Below are positions 21,788 through 31,800 of a DNA stretch of 64,000 nt, piece after piece. The stretch comes from Agrostemma githago. Taxonomy: Eukaryota; Streptophyta; Magnoliopsida; Caryophyllales; Caryophyllaceae. The translations under genes and the position numbers were made by a program. Each line of letters starts with the position of its first letter. Position 1 is the first letter of the stretch. The notes under the pieces are model-generated. The model searched no databases and was not told where the DNA came from. It was given only the letters and a program-made list of their open reading frames with translations. The stretch spans positions 12,824,429 through 12,888,428 of the forward strand of contig OY288247.1 of the NCBI GenBank assembly GCA_958450325.1, in the 5' to 3' direction.

Positions 21788-23290
21788 TTACTCCTTTACA
21801 GGCTTTAATCCCATTTCCCGTGCTGTCTCCAGCACCATCTTTCTACCAAGGCCTTTGGTGAAAGAATCCGCTATGTTCCTCTCGGATCTTACAAATTCAA
21901 TTGAAATCACATTTTCTCTGATCAGATTCCTCACTATTCCATGCCTTAGGCAAACGTGTCTCATTTTCCCATTATATGTTTGACTGTGAGCTACCCCAAT
22001 TGCAGCTTGATTGTCACAATGCATGGAGACTGATGGAGTCGGCTTCCCCCACAATGGAATGCCGTCTAGCAAACTCCTAAACCACTCTGCTTTCTGTCCT
22101 GCCAATTCTAGAGCAATAAATTCAGATTCCATTGTCGATTTAGCAATGCAAGTTTGTTTACACGATTTCCATGAAATAGCACCACTAGCAAGCGTAAACA
22201 CATAACCACCAGTGGATAAAATATCAGGAGAATCGGCTATCCAATTAGCATCAGTATAACCTTCTAGAACAGCAGGAGTTCTAACCCCAATCCATAGTAC
22301 TCCTTAAAGTATCTTAACAGACGAATAAGGGCCGTCCAATGGTCTTGTCCAGGGTTGTGAGTGTACCTACTTAGTCTGCTTACTGCGTAGCCAATATCAA
22401 GTCTAGTATAATTCATGAGGTCCATGACACTACCAATAATCTTGGCATATTCCTCTTGACCCACACTATTCCCGAGGTTTTTAGCCAGATGTATACTAGA
22501 GTCATAGGGTGAGGACACGGGTGAACTATCAAACTGATTGAACTTTCTCACAATTTTTTCCGTGTAGTGAGATTGACTCAAACATAATCCTGTTTTAGTT
22601 CTAGTGATTTTCACCCCAAGAATGACGTCGGCCTTCCCTAAGTCTTTCATGTCAAACACGAATTTAGAAAATTCTTGGTAGTGTTTACCACATGCATGTT
22701 GGTTCCAAATATGAGCATATCATTCACATACAAATATATTATCACACAACCAGAATCATCATATTTAGAATACACACATGCATCAAAATCATTTACCATG
22801 AAACCATTAGATATGATAGTTTTGTCAAATTTTTCATACATTGCTTTGGTGCCTGTTTTAGACCGTACAAGGACCTGGTGAGCTTACATATCTTGTTCTC
22901 TTGACCAGGAGCCAAAAAGCCTTCTAGTTGTTTCATGTAGATCTCTTCATCAAGATCATCATTTAGAAATGCAGTATTTACATCCATCTAATGAATGACT
23001 AAATCATGTATAGAGGCAAGTGCAATTATAGCTCTAATGGTAGATACTTTAGTAACAGGTGAGTATGTATCAAAGAAATACAAACCTTTCGTTTGACAAT
23101 TACCACATACAACAAGTCTAGCTTTAAATTTATCAACTGAGCCATCAGGTTTGAGTTTCTTTTTAAACATCCACTTATTACTTAGGGGTTTACAACCCCT
23201 AGGTAAATCTGTTAACACCCAAGTATTATTACTCATAATAAACTCTATTTCACTATATATTAATGGCTTGTAGCCAAACAGTGGAATCAA
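21788..23290 (-). pseudogene. Copia reverse transcriptase and RNase H (frameshifted, mutated catalytic box)
   Basis: RT begins NNTWVLTDLPRGCKPLSNKW and KFKARLVVCG, then TAFLNDDLDEEIYMKQLEGF and SLYGLKQAPKQ. The catalytic box at about 22719-22730 reads YVND where copia has YVDD; the Asn codon is 22722-22724. MKDLGKADVILGVKI and LSRYTHNPGQDHW follow. RNase H reads CIAKSTMESEFIALELAGQK, MHCDNQAAI and DSFTKGLGR. At least three frameshifts split it, near 22985, 22650-22840 and 22210-22265. The protein ends at 21788. Confidence 0.9.
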
Positions 23291-24848
23291 TGGAGCTCAT
23301 AGCCTCTTCATATGTTCTAGGGTCTGATTCGAGCATAAAAACATTTACAACATACTCATCAACTAAACTCGTTTTGGCAAGAAAAGCGGTCACGAAATCT
23401 GGACCAAAACTGGTTTCGGTCCTCGCGCGTTTGCTCCTTCGAGGTTCCTCGGAAACAACTGCAGGAGGAGAAGGACGCGCTGTAAGAACAGGTGCCAAAG
23501 AGTTAGTTTTCATAGGGAAAATATGCTCAAAAAATTCTGCATCTCTAGATTCCTTTATGGCTCCAAAATCAGACGAATCTTTAAGAATAAAGCGATAAGC
23601 GGCACTATTCATAGCATGCCCGATAAAAATACTGTCTACAGGTTTAGGTCCAATTTTGTTCCTTTGAAACGTTGAAATCCCGATCTTAGCCCGGCACCCC
23701 CACACTTTGAGGTATTTGAGGTTGGGCTTGTATCCTTTCCATAGCTCATAAAGAGTCTTACCTGTTTTCTTATGAGGTACACGATTCAGAACATGATATG
23801 CATAAATAATTGCTCCACCCCACATATTAGAAGGCATTCCAGAACTCAACAACATTGCATTCATCATATCCTTAAGAGATCAATTTTTGCGTTCGGCAAC
23901 ACCATTTTGTTGGGGTGAATAGGGGGAAGTCCTTTCATGTATAATCCCATGGGTCTTACAAAAGTCACTAAGTGGATTACCGTCGTATTCACCTCCCTTG
24001 TCAGATCTTACTCGTTTTATTTTAAGGTCTAATTGATTTTCAACCTCGACTTTAAAATCGATGAATTTTTCTTCAGCTTCATCCTTGGTTGTTAACTAAT
24101 AAACCCTAGTGTATCGAGAAAAATCATCCACAAATGTGATATAATAATGTTTCCCACCCCTACTTGTGGTATTCTTAAAGTTAGCTAAGTCCGAATGAAT
24201 CAATTCAAGAAGAGTAGTAGAACGTTTCACACATTTATTAAAGGGTGTCTTAGCATGCTTAGCTTCGACACATATTTCACATTTATCAAAATTTGTGTCG
24301 CTAAAGTCAGGAATAAGATAATGTTTTTTCATATTTTTAATGGAGGTCACATTTACGTGTCCCAATCTCGCATGCCACAAAGAAACAGACTCAGTAATAT
24401 AAACAGAAGCGGACGAATTCTTATTAATAGTTTCTATGTCTAGTACAAATAAACCACCATTACAAAAACCTTTACCAACGAAATTACCATTTATGGTGAG
24501 CACAAGTTTATCCGATTCAAAGGTTAGTTTGATACCTGCCTTGTTTAATAAAGCTCCAGAAATAAGATTTCTTCGAATATCAGGAACATGCAACACGTTA
24601 TTCAGTTCAAGAGTCTTACCGGAAGTGAGGTTCAAAATGATTTTCCCTTTACCAAGTACTTTTACGGTGCTAGAATTCCCAATAAATACGCATTCCCCAC
24701 TCGTACTTGAGAGTAGTCCGTGAAAACATCCTGATTGGAGCAGAGGTGCCTTGTAGCACCAGTATCAAGAACCCATTCAGAAAAATTGCTTACTAAATTA
24801 ACTTCTGATACAACAGCAGCAATAATATCGTCATCTTGTTCAGTAAGA
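23253..24848 (-). pseudogene. Copia protease and integrase (frameshifted)
   Basis: Around 24750-24850 the minus strand reads SEWVLDTGATRHLCSNQD, the copia protease with its DTGA active site. The gag-pre-integrase domain follows (LWHARLGHVN, HxxxH-CxxC with KCEICVEAKHAKTPF), then integrase core LIHSDLANFKNTTSRGGKHY and FVDDFSRYTRVY, a stop near 24096, and the rest in other frames: the GVAERKNRSLKDMMN block, with the catalytic E, and YELWKGYKPNLKYLKVWGC. A Ser/Pro-rich linker leads to RT. Confidence 0.85.
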
Positions 24849-25662
24849 TTAACTCCCGTTTACCTTCACCTTTAGATTCCCCCTTGCCATCCCGTTTGAA
24901 GGTATTCTGATTTCTAGTCCCATGAACTTGATTAGAAGACTTTTTACCCCATTTTTTACTCTTGTAATGATTTTAGACTCGGTCAAGTTAGCCATGGAAG
25001 AAGAATTTACGACTGGCTTACCTAGAGTTTGTATCCGGTTTAGCTCCTCAATTTTTATATGAGACACTAATTCTAAAAGAGTAAAATCCTTTTGTTTGTG
25101 TTTCATATTACGGACATAATTTTCCCAAGAAACCGGAAGTTTATCTAATAAACAATTAGCCTGAAAAAACTCAAAAATTTTCATACCTTCTGCCATTACC
25201 TCTGCACACAGATTTTCGTATTCATGAACTTGATCTAAAATGGGTTTCTCATGAGCAACTTGAAATTTAACCAACGACTGCAAGCATACTTTTTCGTTCC
25301 GTAATCATCAGTACCATACTTGGTTTTAAGAGCATTCCAAATTTCAGTAGCCTTTTTAAATTTACTGTAAATCACGTACAAAGAAGACGTCATATAATGC
25401 AGTAGCATCCCCCTACAGGTAATATTATCCTTTTCAAAGTCTCTACCCGAATTTTCAGGAGCCTCAGATTTAGTAAGAGCATAAACAACCTCTAATTGAC
25501 TGAGAAAAAAAATTCTATTTTATCCGACCACATACGGAAATTTTTTCCGTCAAAAAGTTCTAATCTGGACATGTCTGGAATGAAAGGATTATGAACAACA
25601 GCAGTAGAAACGACAGGAGGAGGAGGTGTAGAAAGAACAACACTAACAGGACTACCAACCAT
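24849..25662 (-). pseudogene. Copia gag (UBN2-type), frameshifted
   Basis: Start ATG at 25662 (MVGSPVSVVLSTPPPPPV-like, then RLELFDGKNFRMWSDKIEFF). A T-run near 25505 shifts the frame; the continuation reads LEVVYALTKSEAPENS and TEIWNALKTKYGTDD, and a second shift near 25280 gives SLVKFQVAHEKPILDQVHEY, then LLDKLPVSWENYVRNMKHKQ. These are the UBN2-type gag blocks of plant copia elements. A CCHC knuckle is not recognisable in the remaining KxKNGVKSLL part. Confidence 0.85.
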
Positions 25663-27154
25663 GATGTAAATACGAAATTAAATCAACTTTAGATTGATAT
25701 CACGGTAGTAGTAGTAGGGAGAAAGGTAAGATCTTATCTGAAATCAGAACAGAAGTTGTGTCGCGACAAAACGTCATTGTCCTAAAGTTGATTTATGCCC
25801 CGTCAGCTACACACGGCCTCAATGACATTCAACTCCCAGGATTACACAACCAAACCGTCACTCCAGTGTAGGTGGAGAACGGGTGAATACAACCAAAAAC
25901 GTTTGCCAACAATAAAACCGAGAATAAAGAGAAAGAAATAAGATATGAGGAAGTGTTTTTTCTGTGTGGTAAAACTGAAGGGAAGAGGATATTATATAGT
26001 GGAGCAGGAGACAAGGGTTCAAAGTACAGCAGTAAATACACAGTGGAAACTTGCAGCAATCAGCCTCAGGAAGACAATGCAGTCAGTCTCGGGAAGACAA
26101 CAAAGGATTGACTGTCAAAGAGAGAAAAAAAAGCTTCTGGAAAAACAAGAAATCCGACCACTAAAAAATATCCACAAGCAGTGTGCCGCAGGCGCTCTAC
26201 CAAAGCCCAAAGCCCAAAGCTCGGCTCAGCTTTGCGCGCGCGCGTGTGTGTGGTGTACGTAGTCTCCACTTGTACACATCTAGTAAAACATTTTAGTACG
26301 TCATCCCCCTTTCCACTAACCAAATAACACAACTCATATATTTTCCCGCCTAAAGCTATCCACAACAAAAACAAAAAAAACTAGACCAAAATGAGCTAGG
26401 CGCGAATCGAACTCTTGCCCTCATGTGTGTCACCCTTCTCCTCTCCAACTACACTCTAACATCTTACTGATTTAAATATCACTACATCACATATAAAGCT
26501 ATACACCACAGAAAGTATGTAATTAAGGAAATTTGATTGATTACATTGATTACGAAAATCACATGTTTTAAATGGAAGATATCAAATACAATATTTAATA
26601 TAGAATGTATGATCAATTTTTTTAAAAAAAAAAATACAAACATATTGTATTCCGTTTTAACCAAATAGTTGCATTATTTTTGTTAATAGGAGATTGCACT
26701 ATCCCATACAATATTTTACATAGAATGTAAAATAGTTATGATTATTATTGTATATCTTTCTGATCATATTCGAAAATCATATTCTTAACATCGATATAAA
26801 ATTTAGTAACTATATAAAAATGGAATATATATTCTGATTGCTCTTACAAATCCTGATATATAGTAAAAACTCACCGAAAATTCTCTATATGTTACTCTAA
26901 GACAATAACAGTTACTAACATTTTCCTCAAAAATACACTAATTTAAATTGAGAAGTAAAAGAACATTTCACTAATAAATTCGCAAACAATTCATTTTCAT
27001 TAATGTTAAAGAAATTAACAAAAAAAAACTTATTTTTATGAAAATAATTAGATAAATTTTAAGATATGTTGTCATTAACCTTGAGAAAAAAATTAGTTAT
27101 TTAAAAAATTTATTTTTGAAATGAGCTATTTACTTTAACTTTTACAAAGATATA

Positions 27155-27369
27155 CTCTCCTCGTCCCAATTAATTCTTTGTCTATTTCATATTGGGGCGT
27201 CTCAATGAATTCTTTGCCTTTCTATTTTAGGAATGTTTTATATATATATATATGTGTGTGTGTGTAATTTGACCTCCTCATGAATTTGACTTCACATGTC
27301 ACTTCATCATTGGATCTTTTCCTCTTTGTGCCAAAAGCAAAGGCAAACAATTCATCGGGACGGAAGGAG
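27155..27369. mobile_element. Stowaway-like MITE inside the Helitron
   Basis: Ends CTCTCCTCGTCCCAATTAAT and inverted CTCCTTCCGTCCCGATGAAT, flanked by TA on both sides. 215 bp, interior includes a (TA)n(TG)n run. Confidence 0.8.
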
Positions 27370-27750
27370 TATATACTCACTCGATACCACTAAGATCTTC
27401 TCATTTATTCAAATGTGAGGATTATAATTATCATATAGAATGATTATTTTGGTAGGGGAGACTATAAAATACGGAATATACTATTAAAATCCATATAAAA
27501 AAAAGTTTCACAAATTACATAATATAAGTCTTACACCTGAGACGGTCCATTTTTAATTTATTTTTTAATTTTCTAATGAAAAACTGAATAGTTTTTTTAC
27601 ACAAAGAGAACGTATCACGGCGTGCTAACCATTAAAAAAAGTACATTATTATACAATTTTTGATAAATATTTATGTATTTTATGGTATGTTAAAGAGAGA
27701 AGTGGGTATCTCGAGATGTGAGATGATGTAAACCGAGTATATAAAAAATA

Positions 27751-27942
27751 CTCCTTCTGTTTCAATGAAAGCTTCCACCTAAAAAATGGCACATTTTTTA
27801 AGGATAATAATAAAATATTTAAAAGTAGAGAGGGTGTAAAGTAGGTGGGTCACCTCGGTAAGAGTGAAGAGTTATACCAAAAAAGAAAGTGAAGAAATTT
27901 ACGAAAAAGAAAAAGTGGAAATTTTCAATGAAACGAAGGGAG
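27751..27942. mobile_element. Stowaway-like MITE inside the Helitron (second)
   Basis: Ends CTCCTTCTGTTTCAATGAAA and inverted CTCCCTTCGTTTCATTGAAA, flanked by TA on both sides. 192 bp. Confidence 0.8.
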
Positions 27943-28282
27943 TATAAACAATATTTTCTTTAATTACACGTTATTTAATACTCCGTGCATTTCAAGACAT
28001 TACTCAAATATTTTGATTAGTTTTGCGATTTAAAAAATATTTTCCTATTTCAAAATTATACAGTCGATAAATAGTAAAAATAAAATAATAAATTTTTTAT
28101 TTTAAATCTTAAATGAAATATTCTATAAGATAAATATAATATAAATACCGTGCATTGCACGGGGTCTATACTAGTATATAAGCAAGTCCAAGAAGCATTA
28201 AATGATCAATGTGGGATACTTAATACCATAAGTGCTTCTTTTGAAACATTAACTCTAACATTAACAGCAATGTTGATTTGTT

Positions 28283-28553
28283 TTTGCTAAGATTCCTGAT
28301 TCTATGTCAACGGTTGTTTTTAGTATAACGGTTTTTTTAACCCGTATCCTAGGAGGACACGTTAAGGAGTCAAGTAAGGAAAGATTACTATGGATAATTA
28401 TCTAATTATATGGTAATGTGAGTTTATATTTCATTTTATGATGATATATTCAAGTGATATCTTTCCTTAATTGACTTCTTAACGCGTGTCCTTGGAATAC
28501 AGTTAGAAAAACCCTTTTATTAAATACAATAGTTGACATGGAATCTTAGCAAA
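28283..28553. mobile_element. MITE with TTTGCTAAGATTCC ends
   Basis: Left TTTGCTAAGATTCC and right GGAATCTTAGCAAA are perfect inverted repeats; further in, TATGTCAAC and GTTGACAT also pair with an offset. Inner blocks ACGCGTGTCC and GGACACGTTAAG also mirror each other. 271 bp, superfamily unclear. Confidence 0.75.
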
Positions 28554-28697
28554 TAAGCATATATGAAAATTTAGTGGCAATAGATAGCTAGGCAATGTTA
28601 TAATCAGACACTGCATCAATGTGAAAGAGTGCTATAATTAATCCAATTGATATTTCCTCCACGCCATCTTAAAAGATATCGGCTTAATTAAGCCAAT

Positions 28698-28700
<3 letters not shown>

Positions 28701-28753
<53 letters not shown>
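28701..28753. repeat. (TA)n microsatellite
   Basis: About 26 uninterrupted TA units, next to the perfect 14-bp palindrome GGCTTAATTAAGCC at 28681-28694. Confidence 0.95.
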
Positions 28754-28756
<3 letters not shown>

Positions 28757-28859
28757 AGGCTTTTTTCGAGCGATTTCATTGGTCCGTTCCATCAAACCTC
28801 AAATTAGGAAAGTATCATAAATAAAAAAAAAATCAACTAGAGAATCTTTTAATTATTAT

Positions 28860-31800
28860 AATATATATATTTAATTTATCATATTAATGGGTTGTTTTAC
28901 CATTCTTAGTTAAAAACCTTTAGAGTTCATTTTTTAAAACCATTATCGTAAAATAAATTATAAAAATGAAATAATTATATTCGTGGTAAAAAATGCTTTC
29001 ATTAGAGTATAAATTTCATATTATTTGTTTCACGGTACATTATGTAATGAATTTATTACATATGACAGTTTTAAAATTATCCCACATCGACAAATTATAA
29101 TATGATGATGAAATTCTACACTATAAATAAAGAGTAATAATTCGTTCTTCGATATCTACCAAAAGTCTTTTGAATCTCAAAAAGAGTTTCTAAGACTATA
29201 AACCTTAAGTAATTATCTTTTGAATTTCAAAAGGAGTTCCTAAGATTATAAACCTTAGGTAATTATCCTATATCGAAAAATTATTATGAGGTGATGAAAT
29301 TTTATATTATAAAAAGAATAATCATTCGGTTTTAAATAAATATCGACCAAGAAAAACATTTAAATTATCCCACATCGAAAAATTATGATGGAGTGATGAA
29401 ATTTCAAATATCGACAAAAAAACTTTTAACTCTTAAAAAAGCTTTTAATATATAAGACTACAAACTTGAAATCATTTCACATTGAAGAATTACGATGAAG
29501 TGATGAAATTCTATATTATAATCAAAAGTAAAGATGTATTTTTTTTATTTTTAAAAAGAGTTTTTACGACTAAAATCTGAAGTAAATTATCCCACATCGA
29601 GAAATTATGATGAGGTGATTGAAGACTATAAACTTAAATAAATTATCCCACATCGAAAAATTATGATGAGGTGATTGAAGACTATAAACTTAAATAAATT
29701 ATCTCACATCGAAAAATTATGATAAGTTGATAAGTTCTATATTATTAATAAGACTAATCATTCATTCTTAAATATCAATCAAAAAAAACTTTGAAGTCTT
29801 TAAAAGTCTTTTAATAAGACTACAAACTTTAAGTAAAAATAATCTCACATAAAAAAAATTGTGATAAGTTGATGAGTTTTATATTATTAATAAGACTAAT
29901 CATTCGTTCCTAAATATCAATCAAAAAAACTTTTAAGTCTTTAAAAGTCTTTTAATAAGACTACAAACTTAAGTAAAAATAATCTCACATCGAAAAATTA
30001 TAATAAGGTGATGAAAATTTATATTATAAATAAGAGTAATTATGTGCTCTTAGATATTAACCAAAAAATTTTGAGTCTTAAAAATATATAAAGACTATAA
30101 GCTTATAAAACTATCCCACATTCGAAAAATTATAAAGTTTCATAAAAAATAATCTTTTGAGTTTTAAAAAGTTTCTTATTAAGACTCAAAAGATTGTTGG
30201 TTGATATTTATGATATAAAATTTCATCACCTCATCATAATTTTTCTATATTATAAATAAGACATAATAATTCTTCCTTAAACATCATTCAACTTAAGTAA
30301 TTCGCTCACATTGAAAAATTATGATAAGATTATGAATTTCTACTAAATAAGAGTAATCATTGTTTTTAAATATTAACCAATAATATTTTGAGTTTAAAAA
30401 AGGTCTTAATAAGATTACAAACTTAAAATTATCCCGCATCGAAATAATTAAAATAAGGTACGGTGATGATTCTATATTATAAATGAGAAAACAAATTTTA
30501 GTTAAATTATCCCACATCGACAAATTATAATAAAACGATGAATTTCTATATTATAAATAAGACTAAGCTAATTATTTGTTCTTAGATATCAATCAAAATC
30601 TTTTGAGTCTTAAAAAACTCTTTAAGTTTATAAAATTAAGTAATTTATTTCACATCGAAAAATTATACTTCATCTCTTTTGAGTTTTTAAAAAACCAACA
30701 ATATTTTGAGTTTCAAAAAAGGTCTTAATAAGACTATGAACTTAAAATTATCACACATCGAAACAATTAAAATAAGATACGGTGATGATTCTATATTATA
30801 AATAAGGATACACATTTTAGTTAAATTATCCCACATCGACAAATTATAATAAGACGATAGATTTTTATATTATAAATAATGGAATACTCCGTAGTAATCA
30901 TGTGCTCTTAGATATTAATCAAAAATATTTTGAGTCTTAAAATATATATTAAGACTATAAACTTAAATAAAACTATTCACATTCGAAAAATTATGACGTT
31001 TCATCAAACATAGATCTTTTGAGCCTTAAAAAAGCTGATACACTTAAATAAAAAAATTATAATAAGGTGATGGAATTCTATATTATAAATAAAACTAATA
31101 AAAAAAATTCCTTAGACATCAACCAACTTGAGCAATTCTCCCACATCGATCGAAAAATTATGATGAGGTTATGAATTTCTACTAAATAAAAGTAATCGTT
31201 GTTTTTAAATATCAACCAACAAAAAACTTTTGTTTTTTTTAAAAACTATGATGGAATTCTATATTATTTTTTAAATTATGATGAGGTCATGATTTTGTAG
31301 TCTTTTTAATTTGTTTTTATAAAACTTTTGAGTTTAAAAATGGTCTTAATAAGACTACAAACTTAAAATTATCGCACATCGAAACAATTAAAATAAGTTA
31401 CGGTGATGATTCTATATTATAAATAAGACTATAAATTTTAGTTAAATTATCCCACATCGACAAATTATAATAAGGTGATGAAATTCTATATTATAAATAA
31501 GACTAATTATTTGTTCTTAGATATCAATCAAAATCTATTTAGTCTTAAAAAACTATTAAGACTATAAACTTAAGTAATTATCCCGCATCGAAAAATTATA
31601 CCATTCTCTTTTGAGTCATAAAACACTCTTAAGGCTATAAATATAAATAAGATGATCAAATAACAGTAATCATTCATCCAAAATATATAATAAGATGATC
31701 AAATTCGATTATATAAATAAAAAGTAATCGTTTGTCCTTTTAATTTAGATATAAAAACAAACTCTAAATAGTTCTTAAAACTATAAACTTTAATTAAGTA

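Larger units (their letters stand above)
26304..28174. mobile_element. Non-autonomous Helitron in the copia LTR
   Basis: 1,871 bp. It begins TC at 26304 (TCCCCCTTTCC) and ends CTAG at 28174. Twelve bases before the end is a hairpin CCGTGC-ATT-GCACGG (28148-28162). It sits between A and T with no target duplication, exactly as Helitrons insert; the sister LTR shows the empty site GGTCA|TATATAAGC. It has no Rep/helicase frame. Two Stowaway MITEs (27155-27369 and 27751-27942) and a TA/TG microsatellite (27240-27266) lie within it. Confidence 0.93.
20754..28260 (-). mobile_element. Ty1/copia element on the minus strand, with a Helitron in its 5' LTR
   Basis: LTRs in the same orientation bound gag, protease, integrase, RT and RNase H in copia order, all on the minus strand. 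Shared LTR ends are, on the minus strand, TGTTAGAGTTAATG and GTGATATCA. Flanks TTCAC (20749-20753) and TTAAC (28261-28265) are a probable decayed 5-bp target duplication. The purine tract GTGGGGGAT precedes the 3' LTR (21177-21190). The non-coding stretch 21177-21787 is the 3' untranslated internal region. All coding parts carry frameshifts. Confidence 0.9.
25695..28260 (-). repeat. Copia 5' LTR (right), split by a Helitron
   Basis: LTR sequence occupies 25695-26303 and 28175-28260, 695 bp without the Helitron. On the minus strand it begins TGTTAGAG at 28260, passes a USE-like ATCCCACATTG and a TATATA box just before the Helitron junction (28175), and ends GATATCA at 25695. Confidence 0.9.
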
